Assembly: GCA_043742785.1 (NCBI GenBank)
Contig: JAYTXU010000006.1
Coordinates: 7,709 to 71,708, forward strand
Direction: 5' to 3'
DNA from: JACQCF01 sp043742785
GTDB lineage: Bacteria; Omnitrophota; Gorgyraeia; Zapsychrales; Fredricksoniimonadaceae
Length of the DNA: 64,000 nt
The notes beneath the pieces were generated by a model. That model had not been told where the DNA came from. It saw nothing but the letters and a program-made list of their open reading frames with translations, and ran no database searches. Below, in pieces: positions 42,034 through 51,186 of this stretch (position 1 is the first letter of the stretch; each line of letters begins with the position of its first letter). A program made the position numbers and the translations under genes.

Positions 42034-43160
42034 TGTCTAAGAAAGATTACTACGAAATTCTAGGCGTTCCAAAGAACACAGGCATTCCTGAGATTAAGAA
42101 GGCTTATCGATCTCTGGCTCTTAAGTATCATCCGGATCGTGTGGTTGAGGCAGAGAAAAAGGGTGCTGAGGAGAAATTTAAAGAAATTTCCGAAGCTTAT
42201 GGTGTTCTTTCTGATCCTCAAAAGAAACAAACCTATGATCAGCATGGTCATCAGGGCATCGACCAGAACTATACTTCAGAAGATATTTTCCGCGGCGCTG
42301 ATTTCTCAAGCATTTTTGAAGGAGCAGGTCTTGGAGATGTTTTAGGAAAGATGTTCGGCGGTGAGTTTGAAATAGGTGGAGGCGGTAGATCCAGTGGTCG
42401 CGCCCGCGGGCGAGATATTCAATACGAAGTGGAATTAACCCTCGAAGAAGCATTTAGCGGTGTAAAAAAAGATATCCGTGTTCCTCGACATGAATTTTGC
42501 AAGCAATGCGATGGGACTGGGGCTAAGAATGGGACAGCTTTAAAAACATGTCCAACTTGTAAGGGGCAAGGACAGGTGGTGATGTCTTCAGGATTCTTTC
42601 GTATGGCTCAAACCTGCGGTCAATGTCGGGGTCGGGGAAAGACAATTACAGAACAATGTGTGGAATGTTCGGGGCATGGCTTGAAGCGTGTTGTTCGCAA
42701 TATTGATGTCAGCATTCCAGCTGGAGTGGATAACGATTCTCAGCTTCGTGTACGAGGTGAGGGAGAAGTTGGCCAAGGTGGTAGCGGAGATCTTTACTTA
42801 TTTATCAAGGTTCGTGAGCATGCCGTTTATAAACGTGATGGTGAAAATTTATATATGGATGTTCCTGTTAGTTTTGCTAAGGCTGCTTTAGGTGGAGATG
42901 TAAAGGTGAAGACTCTTAAAGAAGCCGTTGAGATGAAAATTCCTTCGGGCACTCAAGGAGCGAAGATGTTTAGATTAAAGGGACACGGGATGCCAGGTGT
43001 TCATGGTCAAGGTCCAGGAGATCTTTTTGTACGAGTGATGATTGAAGTACCGACCAGTTTAAATAACCGTCAGCGTGAGACTTTAGAAGAATTTGCCAAG
43101 GAATTAGGTGAAAGTCCTAAAGGAAGTTTTAAAGAAAAGTTGAAAAAAGCATTTAAATAA
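42033..43160 (+). CDS. dnaJ: co-chaperone DnaJ (Hsp40)
   Basis: Stimulates DnaK ATPase and delivers substrates. The 375 residues have a J-domain with HPD (ALKYHPDRV) and a Gly/Phe-rich region. The zinc domain has four CxxCxGxG-type repeats (CKQCDGTGAK, CPTCKGQGQV, CGQCRGRGKT, CVECSGHGLK), and the C-terminal substrate domains follow. It is the full type I architecture. Confidence 0.96.
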   Translation: MSKKDYYEILGVPKNTGIPEIKKAYRSLALKYHPDRVVEAEKKGAEEKFKEISEAYGVLSDPQKKQTYDQHGHQGIDQNYTSEDIFRGADFSSIFEGAGLGDVLGKMFGGEFEIGGGGRSSGRARGRDIQYEVELTLEEAFSGVKKDIRVPRHEFCKQCDGTGAKNGTALKTCPTCKGQGQVVMSSGFFRMAQTCGQCRGRGKTITEQCVECSGHGLKRVVRNIDVSIPAGVDNDSQLRVRGEGEVGQGGSGDLYLFIKVREHAVYKRDGENLYMDVPVSFAKAALGGDVKVKTLKEAVEMKIPSGTQGAKMFRLKGHGMPGVHGQGPGDLFVRVMIEVPTSLNNRQRETLEEFAKELGESPKGSFKEKLKKAFK

Positions 43161-43161
43161 T

Positions 43162-43488
43162 ATGCCAACATACCAATACGAATGTACAGCTTGTGGTCAT
43201 GAATTTGAAGAATTGCAATCTATGACCGAAGCTAAATTCACCAAATGTCCTAAATGTAAGAAGAACAAGCTTGCTCGTTTAATTGGTAGTGGTGCAGGTA
43301 TGATTTTTAAAGGCAGTGGATTTTACGAAACCGATTATAAGAAGAAGTCTGTTCCTGCTTCGGAATCTAGACCAGCTTCTCCAGCCAGCTCCGAAACAAA
43401 ACCTACTTCACCGGTAGGCTCTCCTGCTGTACCTGCAACAAAACCATCTACTGGTTCTTGCGGCTCAGGTTGCGGTTGCCACCCCTAG
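43162..43488 (+). CDS. FmdB-type zinc ribbon protein
   Basis: The 108 residues start MPTYQYECTACGHEFEELQSM and carry a zinc ribbon of two CxxC pairs (CTAC, CPKC), followed by GSGAGMIFKGSGFYETDY as in FmdB family regulators. The rest is a Pro/Ser/Thr tail ending in SCGSGCGCHP, whose clustered cysteines and histidine could bind another metal. It begins one base after dnaJ, so it is probably heat-shock co-regulated. The role is unknown. Confidence 0.85.
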   Translation: MPTYQYECTACGHEFEELQSMTEAKFTKCPKCKKNKLARLIGSGAGMIFKGSGFYETDYKKKSVPASESRPASPASSETKPTSPVGSPAVPATKPSTGSCGSGCGCHP

Positions 43489-43641
43489 TATATAGAAATT
43501 AAATAATTAAATATTCAGCAATATCATATCTTGTTATACATCAAAGGTTTGCAACATTGACAATGACCTGTTTCTGTGGCATCCTTACTCAATAGTAGAT
43601 GGGCCCCTCTTCAATGGTTTTTATAGGAAAAAGGATTAACA

Positions 43642-46600
43642 ATGCTTAGACGCTTTATTGCGAGCATCATTATCATAGCATTCTTGACTACAGGTGTTTT
43701 TCCGCCAAGTCGAAGCTATGCTCAGTCAGTAGTATCTCTGCCAGAACCTGGCACAATGGTTTCCTTAAGCCAAAGCTTTGAACCAGTCTTAATTAAAGGA
43801 TTGACTGTACATAAAGATAATCCCTTCATGTTCGATTTTGTGGTGGATACGGGGAATTCTAAATTATCCACCCAAGATGCAGAACTAAGAACTCAAGCTG
43901 ACCGTTTAATCAAATATTTCTTTGCTTGTCTCACCATCCCTGAAAAAGACCTTTGGGTTAATCTTTCTCCGTATGAAAAAGATCGTATGGCTCCTGAGGC
44001 CTTGGGGCAAACCGCTTTAGGAAGAGACCTTTTATCCGAAGATTATATTCTTAAACAATTAACAGCTTCGCTTATTTATCCTGAAAAAGATTTAGGTCGA
44101 GAATTTTGGGATAAAGTTTTCACAAAGGCTCAGCAGAAGTATGGAACAACAAATATTCCGGTGAATACATTTAATAAGGTTTGGATTTTAGCCGATAAAG
44201 CCACCGTCTATGAACATGGGCAGACGGCTTTTGTGGTAGATGGACATTTGAAGGTGCTTTTAGAAGAAGACTACTTAGCAATGTCCAAACATTCTTCCAC
44301 TGTCATGCCCGTGAAAACGGGCATCCAGAATATGGATATCTCGCTCCTGCCTGTCGGCAGGCAGGTTCGCGGGAATGACAAGGAATCGGTTAACACCATT
44401 GGTTCACAAATAGTGCGAGACATCGTCATCCCTGAACTTGAAAAAGAAGTTAATTCAGGTAAGAACTTTTCCACGCTCCGTCAAATCTTTAATTCACTTA
44501 TCCTTGCCAGCTGGTACAAAAAGAATCTCAAAGAAGCGCTGTTAAATCAGATCTATGCTGACAAAAACACTGTCAAAGGCGTTGACTTAAGCGATCCTTC
44601 CGTCAAAGAACAAATCTATCAGCAATATCTCAAAGCGTACAAGAAGGGCGTGTTTAACTATATCAAGGAAGACGCTCAAGTTAATGGCCCAGCTATTCCA
44701 AGAAAGTATTTTTCGGGTGGTTTTGATGTATCTCCTGCGATGTTAAGCGTTGTTCACTTTGCACCAAGGAATTTAGAAAGCGGGGGTAGTCTTGTAAATT
44801 TCAAAGTTATGACAGGGTTAAATGGAAACGGGGTTCAAAACGATTTAGAGTTAACTAAAAAGGAAACAGCAAACTCTCAAGATTTATTTAAAGTAAAAAA
44901 AACACTCGAAAGGCTTTACAAAGAAATCATCACCTTAGGGGAAGATTTAAAGAATCAAGATCCAGACTATTATTATAATTCTACAACTAGACTGATGGCT
45001 GAAGCGCAGAGCATTTATGATCAAAGATCCTCTATAGATAGCGTCGTTAGTTTGACAGCGAGAAATAAGCAGTTACAGGAGATTGCGGATGAACTTGATA
45101 AACGCTGGCAAGAAATTCAAGAACAAGAAAGAAGGAATGTAGAAAGAGATCCTAAGGCTAATACAGTTAACAGAATTAAGAGTTCTAACATTGATTTAGA
45201 TGCCGCCAAGAATGATTCAAGTGCGGCAATGTTGACGACTATTAATAAGCTGTTAGGAAGCACTCCACAGTTAGGAATGACTCCGCAGGAATTAGCAGGT
45301 GAAATAGAATCTACACTTAGAAATCCAAACAGTGGAAATATTCCAAGTATCTTTATAATTTCAGATGAGCACGGAACAATAGATAAATTTGATTTTTTAT
45401 TATTGGATATGTTTCGTTCTGTTCCTGCTGGACAAAAAATACCCGCTAATTTTGTTTTAGATCCCAACAAGACAATTGATGAACAATTTAATCAATTTGA
45501 AATAAAACTTTCTGATTTTAGAAAGCAATTGTTTATACATAATCTAGGTGATTTTGTTGATCGTGGGCCTTTTGGTATTAAGGTTCTTTTACGTTCAAAA
45601 GAATTAATAGAAGCGAATATTTCAGATTTTATCATTGGGAATCATGATCAATGGATGTTTATGAATTTGATAGGTATGCACCTTCCTTTTTATGATGGTT
45701 TTGAATTTTATGGATATAAGGATAGTTATGGTGCACAAAAAGGTGGAGGAGACGTCAGATTTTTATTACAACAGCTTCACAAAGATAAACCTGATACTAG
45801 AAAGCTATCTTGGTGGGCAAAAGAATTGTATGAATTTAGAGAATTTCATCAAACTCAACAGAAAAACAGATGGAATAAATCAGTCAAAGAAGTAGAAAAC
45901 ATGTTTGAAACAATAGTTAATGGAATGTCTGAAGATGGTAAGAAGAGATGGTCTCGTACGACTGCTTCTGGTCGGGTTTGGAATAAGTTAAGAGGATTTA
46001 ATCCGGATGTAGGGGATGTTTCAACGGGAGTTAAAGCTGTCGGCTTAGTATCAATAGTATGGTGGGAAAATTTATTAAAAGAATTTGAAGTTATCTATGA
46101 TCATCTTTATGTAGAAAGAAAGATTGAACTTGATTCCGCAAAGCAAGAAGCTTGGCTTTCTGCAATTAATTTAATAAAAAATCATATTATTCCAGGACTT
46201 AAAAAAACTTTAGAAGAGCATATTGATCCTGATAAAGGGGGAACTCAACCATGGTGGCGTATTTTTGAAGCTATTAATAGTCAAAATTATACATCTCCTG
46301 AATGGTGGGCCATGGATTGGGCTTATCATAATGGATGGGGAACCTCTGTGTTTAAGGAAATTAATGATACTTATCATGGGGGAGAGCAAGTAGTTACTCC
46401 TGCTAATTATTTAGATGACAATTCTACTTTACAAGGAGTAAGAATATTAAAAGAAGCCACTCAATTTTTTAAGCAAAAATATAACCTTCATCTTAGGGAT
46501 ATTATGCAAACAGATATGCTTCATGCGTTTTTGCCAATAGATCCCGATACTGGGGAATTTTATTTTAATTACAGAGCAAAACATTATCGTGGTAAAGGCG

Positions 46601-49600
46601 GAGAAAGAGCATCACCTTTTTGGGAAGGGCTTGATGCTATTGCCAAAGATATAAGAGATGCTCCTGATAATGAGACTCTTATCAAAGTCATTCAAGAGGC
46701 TATAACAATAGTCAATGGTTGGTACGCAGATAATACTACTGAAGCTAAGGTTAGTCATGTTGCAAGAGCTTTAAGAGATGTTGGTCTTAAAAAAGTGTTG
46801 GATGCTAATGGTCTTAATCGTTTCATTACAGGCCATTTACCTATGCATGATTTCTTGAAATTGACTGAAGACGAACGAAGGGTTATCACTGGACATTTAA
46901 TTGTTACTGAGAATGGAAGACAGGTTATAGCTTTTAGTGACTCTGGGGCTGGGCCTAAATTTGGAGGTGGAGCAAAATTTCTTGTTACTGACAAAAATGG
47001 TTTTAGACTTCGAGGTCTTCCAGGAAAGAATTCAAAAATAGTTGTCGATAGCCCTTCAACTGTCATTTATAAGAGAGCAAAAGGACCTACAACCCAAGAA
47101 GAACTAAGAACAGTTTTTTTAAATGATACATCGATACCCCCAGATGTTTTTCTTAGAACTGTTTTAGAAAACATTAACGAAAACGCAGCAATGACAACAA
47201 AAGAAATTCATGTGTCGGGTGTTGATGTTTATTCTCTGGAAGTCCCTCAAACAGAGAAGCACTATAGTGAGGTGCTTTTTCCTGATGGTAAAAAATGGAC
47301 TTTAAAAGGGACTATGGCTCGTGGGGATAGTGTCCGCGTGGAAGAGCCAGAGGGGAACTTTAAGACGACTTTATTTCCAGGCAGTGAACCTTTAGTTATA
47401 AAAGATTCTCTAGACGTTCCTCTTGTTAAAGTATTCTGGTTTAATGGGCTTTCTTTTAATAGTCTTACAGGGCACTCATTAGATTTTAGGGTAAGGTCAT
47501 TTTATGATGCTGCAATGAATGTATCAAATAGAAGCGATGAGATAGATCAAGTTCGGACGGCTTTAGTAAATCTCTTTTTTGCCAGAAATGCTTCGGTACT
47601 TACATCTTCTGTAGAGACAGCCGAAGAATTAAAGAAGAATATTCGGTTAGCTAGAGAAAAACTATCTCAGAATGAATTGTGGGCTAAAACTAAGGCTGTA
47701 CGATTATTACAAGAAAGAATAGCAAGTTTGGAATCTAATCCTAATGGAATGTTGGGCTTTACTCCTGAATTTATAGATCAACAAATTCAAGCAATTCAAA
47801 AACCATCAATTACTGTATCACCGATCAGCGCCGCAATGACGGCTGAAGACGTGAAACAGTTTGTAGACCGGTTTAACGAGTTAGTTGAAAGCCATAGTTA
47901 TGGACATAAAATTAAAGCTGAGTTTAATCTCAATTTAAAAGGAGCTCCTCAGGAAGGTTTTATTGATAGAGGAAGAGGATCGATATTTACTATTTGGCCC
48001 AATGTAGATACCCTTGTACTAGCGGAATATATACGTAAAAGTATGAATATGCAGGGATTCCGTGAGGAAGATATTGAAGCAATCACAGCTCGTCTTAAAT
48101 TTCCGACTTTAGCCTTAACAGACAATAACATGGAAATTCCATTTGGCCACTACAGAGACATTAAAGCGGATGACGGCACTCCTTTGAGAGTAGAACATAA
48201 TGTCAATGAAAAGCAGGCATTCGTAAGCATTAAGACGGTGAAAGGCGGTTGGTATTGGCACCATGAATTTAAAGAAAATCATCCAGATAATCAGGTGGGT
48301 GTTTTTGGAAGCATTTTTTGGATGTTTGATGGGAAAGAAAAAACTTTTAGTTTATTTTGGTGTAAGGAACATCCTAAAAACGTTGTTGTGCCTGAACATG
48401 TGACTAATGAGTTACGGAAAACAAATCCTAGTATATACACTGTTCTTGGCATTACGGAGGCTCCTGCTCGTTCTATTATTGTGGAGAATTTTCGTATAGT
48501 GAGTGCTGCAGATACAGTAGAAATAAAGAATAAATTTTTTCATCCCATGACTATTAACATAAAAGACTTTTTTGAATTTCTAACGCGTAATAACGCCTCG
48601 AAAACAACTAAGAAGATAACGTTTACAGAGGGTTCAAGTCTTGGTGATTTAAACCTACCAGTAAGAGCACAAACTTATATCTTTCTTCATGAGATTAAAA
48701 CAATAAAACAATTTTTGGAAATATTTCCTACAGAACAAAGCTTGTATCAATTCGTTAATCATAATTTTGGCAAAGTAACCAAAAAACAGATTATAGAGGA
48801 GTTTAAGAGGGTAGGTTTTCCTTTAAAGCCCGACGCCGCAATGACGGCAGAAATAAAGAGTCAAACAACTATCAACTTTGTAAATGGTCAGATTACTCAT
48901 ACCTATCCAAGAGAGATAGGGGTATCCATAGGGGGAAAAACAGCAATTCTTGTGTTGGAATCAACAACGGATATTGAAAATAGATTAATGCAGGTGTTTC
49001 AAACACATATTCCATCATCTTTGTCGGTGAACTATATTGTCAAAGGAGGTGCAGGTGAAAAGATTCCAGTTGTTTTGAAGCTCAATCTTCGCAGTTCTTT
49101 GATGGAAGAAAAAGTGGATTATGGTTGGGGGGCAGAGCTGGATAGTCAATCTCAGAATGCTTTGGCTCAAGTTTCTGCAAGCGCGGCAATGACTACACAA
49201 TTTATTCCGGGTCAGCTTCTTACTCAAGCAAATATTGCTGAAGTAGGAGAGGAAATTTATCACACATCTTTTCCAGTAGTGTATAAGTCTACACAACGCT
49301 TGGATCTTCAACTAGTCACCAGAACAGGGAGCAGAACTCTGAAAATAGATATTTACAATGGTCCTGATGGAAAGAATTTTATAGGAAGTAGAGAGTTTTA
49401 TTTGACTGGTCGAAATGAAGGAGAAATAAGAGAAAAGGCAATAGAAAAAGCTAATCTTTCTAAGACAATGACACAAAAAACATGGACATGGCTTGGGCAG
49501 CGCCATCGTTATAATCAAGGGATTGAAGATATTGTTCAGGAAGCAATAAAAGATAGCGCCATGAATGTCAATGAAGTTGGCGGTATCGATTTAAACTCAG

Positions 49601-49788
49601 CTAATATGGGAATGATTATTCAAAAAGATGCTAATGGCGGGGTACAGGTAACTTTTGATCCAGCATTAATTGAACGCATTAAGATTCAGGGGATTCAATC
49701 TGTTGAACCAATTATTATTAATATTACTCCTATAGCAGATGTTCGTCCTTTATTGGGACTTGGATCCGAACTCGCAGGAGTAGCTTAA
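43642..49788 (+). CDS. giant secreted multidomain protein with class III FBPase-like metallophosphatase domain and repeated A-A-M-T-type motifs
   Basis: The 2048-residue protein begins with a signal peptide (1-29, ending SYAQS). Residues 30-215 and 248-365 are module-like regions I cannot name. About 565-1130 resembles class III fructose-1,6-bisphosphatase/metallophosphoesterases: D575-E-H577-G, G636-DFVDRG, G666-NHD and G1064-HLPMH. Seven short motifs, (S/D/N)-A-(A)-M-(T/N/L), have Met at 530, 1184, 1292, 1399, 1734, 1850 and 1974. They cut the rest into segments of about 107-124, 335 and 654 residues, and the last, GGIDLNSANMG..., closes the protein. An 80-base palindromic element is read through at residues 220-246. 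Function is unknown; a polyprotein or modular exoenzyme is possible. The ribosome binding site AAGGA precedes ATG 43642. Confidence 0.85.
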   Translation: MLRRFIASIIIIAFLTTGVFPPSRSYAQSVVSLPEPGTMVSLSQSFEPVLIKGLTVHKDNPFMFDFVVDTGNSKLSTQDAELRTQADRLIKYFFACLTIPEKDLWVNLSPYEKDRMAPEALGQTALGRDLLSEDYILKQLTASLIYPEKDLGREFWDKVFTKAQQKYGTTNIPVNTFNKVWILADKATVYEHGQTAFVVDGHLKVLLEEDYLAMSKHSSTVMPVKTGIQNMDISLLPVGRQVRGNDKESVNTIGSQIVRDIVIPELEKEVNSGKNFSTLRQIFNSLILASWYKKNLKEALLNQIYADKNTVKGVDLSDPSVKEQIYQQYLKAYKKGVFNYIKEDAQVNGPAIPRKYFSGGFDVSPAMLSVVHFAPRNLESGGSLVNFKVMTGLNGNGVQNDLELTKKETANSQDLFKVKKTLERLYKEIITLGEDLKNQDPDYYYNSTTRLMAEAQSIYDQRSSIDSVVSLTARNKQLQEIADELDKRWQEIQEQERRNVERDPKANTVNRIKSSNIDLDAAKNDSSAAMLTTINKLLGSTPQLGMTPQELAGEIESTLRNPNSGNIPSIFIISDEHGTIDKFDFLLLDMFRSVPAGQKIPANFVLDPNKTIDEQFNQFEIKLSDFRKQLFIHNLGDFVDRGPFGIKVLLRSKELIEANISDFIIGNHDQWMFMNLIGMHLPFYDGFEFYGYKDSYGAQKGGGDVRFLLQQLHKDKPDTRKLSWWAKELYEFREFHQTQQKNRWNKSVKEVENMFETIVNGMSEDGKKRWSRTTASGRVWNKLRGFNPDVGDVSTGVKAVGLVSIVWWENLLKEFEVIYDHLYVERKIELDSAKQEAWLSAINLIKNHIIPGLKKTLEEHIDPDKGGTQPWWRIFEAINSQNYTSPEWWAMDWAYHNGWGTSVFKEINDTYHGGEQVVTPANYLDDNSTLQGVRILKEATQFFKQKYNLHLRDIMQTDMLHAFLPIDPDTGEFYFNYRAKHYRGKGGERASPFWEGLDAIAKDIRDAPDNETLIKVIQEAITIVNGWYADNTTEAKVSHVARALRDVGLKKVLDANGLNRFITGHLPMHDFLKLTEDERRVITGHLIVTENGRQVIAFSDSGAGPKFGGGAKFLVTDKNGFRLRGLPGKNSKIVVDSPSTVIYKRAKGPTTQEELRTVFLNDTSIPPDVFLRTVLENINENAAMTTKEIHVSGVDVYSLEVPQTEKHYSEVLFPDGKKWTLKGTMARGDSVRVEEPEGNFKTTLFPGSEPLVIKDSLDVPLVKVFWFNGLSFNSLTGHSLDFRVRSFYDAAMNVSNRSDEIDQVRTALVNLFFARNASVLTSSVETAEELKKNIRLAREKLSQNELWAKTKAVRLLQERIASLESNPNGMLGFTPEFIDQQIQAIQKPSITVSPISAAMTAEDVKQFVDRFNELVESHSYGHKIKAEFNLNLKGAPQEGFIDRGRGSIFTIWPNVDTLVLAEYIRKSMNMQGFREEDIEAITARLKFPTLALTDNNMEIPFGHYRDIKADDGTPLRVEHNVNEKQAFVSIKTVKGGWYWHHEFKENHPDNQVGVFGSIFWMFDGKEKTFSLFWCKEHPKNVVVPEHVTNELRKTNPSIYTVLGITEAPARSIIVENFRIVSAADTVEIKNKFFHPMTINIKDFFEFLTRNNASKTTKKITFTEGSSLGDLNLPVRAQTYIFLHEIKTIKQFLEIFPTEQSLYQFVNHNFGKVTKKQIIEEFKRVGFPLKPDAAMTAEIKSQTTINFVNGQITHTYPREIGVSIGGKTAILVLESTTDIENRLMQVFQTHIPSSLSVNYIVKGGAGEKIPVVLKLNLRSSLMEEKVDYGWGAELDSQSQNALAQVSASAAMTTQFIPGQLLTQANIAEVGEEIYHTSFPVVYKSTQRLDLQLVTRTGSRTLKIDIYNGPDGKNFIGSREFYLTGRNEGEIREKAIEKANLSKTMTQKTWTWLGQRHRYNQGIEDIVQEAIKDSAMNVNEVGGIDLNSANMGMIIQKDANGGVQVTFDPALIERIKIQGIQSVEPIIINITPIADVRPLLGLGSELAGVA
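44301..44380. repeat. 80-base palindromic element inserted in frame in the giant gene
   Basis: The ends TGTCATGCCCG (44301-44311) and CGGGAATGACA (44370-44380) are inverted repeats with one mismatch. Inside are a seven-base hairpin with GAAA loop (44306-44323) and a perfect eight-base hairpin CCTGCCTG-TCGG-CAGGCAGG (44346-44365). This belongs to the widespread TGTCATTCCCG repeat type whose translation gives V-x-P-V-K-T-G-I-Q ... R-G-N-D-K, visible here at residues 220-246. Confidence 0.85.
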
Positions 49789-49811
49789 TAGGTTCCTATT
49801 TTAATTTTTAA

Positions 49812-49840
49812 TTTCCATTTTTAGAGGATTCTGGTATTAT
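49812..49840 (+). promoter_or_regulatory. extended -10 promoter before the DUF1015 gene
   Basis: TGGTATTAT (49832-49840) is an extended -10 box. TTTCCA (49812-49817), 17 bases upstream of TATTAT, is a weak -35. The start would be near 49847, just before the hairpin at 49852. Confidence 0.4.
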
Positions 49841-49851
49841 CTTCCATTAAC

Positions 49852-49876
49852 AACCCCGCAGCATTACGGCGGGGTT
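49852..49876. other. GC-rich hairpin between the giant gene and the DUF1015 gene
   Basis: AACCCCGC (49852-49859) pairs with GCGGGGTT (49869-49876) around nine bases. No run of T follows on either strand, so it is a poor intrinsic terminator. With the promoter at 49812-49840 it would sit at the very 5' end of the next mRNA, a place where hairpins protect RNA. Confidence 0.45.
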
Positions 49877-49919
49877 AAAATTTATAAGATTCTAAAAGAA
49901 CTAAGAAAAGGAATAAGAA

Positions 49920-51185
49920 ATGTCAGCGATCAAGCCATTTAATGCTGTTTTTTATAATAAAGAGAAGGTTGATAATCTTTCAGATGTGATATGCCCACCG
50001 TATGACGTTATTTCCAAGGAGCAGCAGGAAGGTTATTATAAACAGAATCCCTACAATTTTATCCGTTTGGAGTTGGCTAAGGACGCGCCTAAAGATACAG
50101 CTAAGGACAATAAATATACCCGCGCTCATAAAACCTACGAAGAATGGCTCAAAAAAGGTGTTTTAAAGCAGGATGAAGCGTATTGCATTTATTTTTATAA
50201 GCAAGATTACACCTATTTTGGTCAAAGGTATACTCGTACAGGATTTTTAGCTCTTTTAAATCTCAATGAAGATTCCGGTGTCAAAATTTTGCCTCATGAA
50301 CACACCCATTCCGCTGCTAAAACGGATCGTTTAACCCTTTGGTCTACACTAAAAAGTGACTTGAGTTCTATTTTTGTGGGCTATAGCGATAAAATGAATA
50401 TTATTGAGAAAATGTTTCTTAAAGAATTGGCTAGCCAAAAACCTTATTTAGAAGCGGTTGATGGCGATAAGGTTAAACATATGATTTGGCGCTTAGCTGA
50501 TCCCGATAAGATTCAGCAAATTGTGGATGTTATAGGCGGACAGAATTTATTTATTTGTGATGGGCATCATCGTTTTGAAGTGGCCAATCAAATGCGTCGT
50601 GATGCATTAAAGAAGCAGAAGAATGCAACCGGCAAAGAGCCGTTCAATTACGTGATGACGTATTTTACAAATCTTGATTCTAAAGATCTTCAGATTTTTC
50701 CTATCCATCGTATTGTTAAAAAGTTTTCAATTAGTGTTAATCTCTTAGAGCAGTATTTTCGCATCGATAAGATTAAAAATAAGACTGATTTATTGGTTCT
50801 TTTAGCTCGTGCTGGACAGAATGAACATGCTTTAGGTTTATGTAAAAAAGAAGGTTTGTATTTGCTGCGTTTAAAGAGCAAAACCTTGATTGATAAGGTT
50901 GTGCAGGAAGGTTCTCGCGATTATAAGAGTTTGGATTCAGCAATTCTAAAATCGTTTATTTTTGATCAGGTAGGTGTTTCTTCAGAAGATATTATTTATT
51001 CTAAGGATCCAGTGGAAGTGATTACAGCTGTTCAAGAGGGACAGGCGGATGCTGGTTTTATTTTGAATCCTGTTCTCATTAAACAGCTTAAAACAATTGC
51101 TTTAAATGATGAACGGATGCCACCTAAGACAACCTATTTTTATCCTAAGGTTCTTTCAGGTTTAACCATTTATAAAATGGATTAA
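49920..51185 (+). CDS. DUF1015 family protein
   Basis: Function unknown. The 421 residues show the DUF1015 pattern: IKPFNAVFYN, LSDVICPPYDVISKEQQEGYYKQNPYNFIRLEL, TRTGFLALLNL, ILPHEHTHSAAKTDRLTLW, and LFICDGHHRFEVANQM. The HEHT and DGHHR motifs look catalytic or metal-binding. The next gene, accD, starts one base after its stop. Confidence 0.85.
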   Translation: MSAIKPFNAVFYNKEKVDNLSDVICPPYDVISKEQQEGYYKQNPYNFIRLELAKDAPKDTAKDNKYTRAHKTYEEWLKKGVLKQDEAYCIYFYKQDYTYFGQRYTRTGFLALLNLNEDSGVKILPHEHTHSAAKTDRLTLWSTLKSDLSSIFVGYSDKMNIIEKMFLKELASQKPYLEAVDGDKVKHMIWRLADPDKIQQIVDVIGGQNLFICDGHHRFEVANQMRRDALKKQKNATGKEPFNYVMTYFTNLDSKDLQIFPIHRIVKKFSISVNLLEQYFRIDKIKNKTDLLVLLARAGQNEHALGLCKKEGLYLLRLKSKTLIDKVVQEGSRDYKSLDSAILKSFIFDQVGVSSEDIIYSKDPVEVITAVQEGQADAGFILNPVLIKQLKTIALNDERMPPKTTYFYPKVLSGLTIYKMD

Positions 51186-51186
51186 A

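Noticed and set aside
43489..43641. Promoter for the giant gene with TTGACA at 43557
   Set aside because: The hexamer is perfect but no acceptable -10 lies 15-19 bases downstream; the gap otherwise holds nothing I can name.
45692..45895. Small + strand and antisense frames within the giant gene
   Set aside because: They have no ribosome binding sites or recognisable motifs and lie wholly inside a long, well-supported coding frame.
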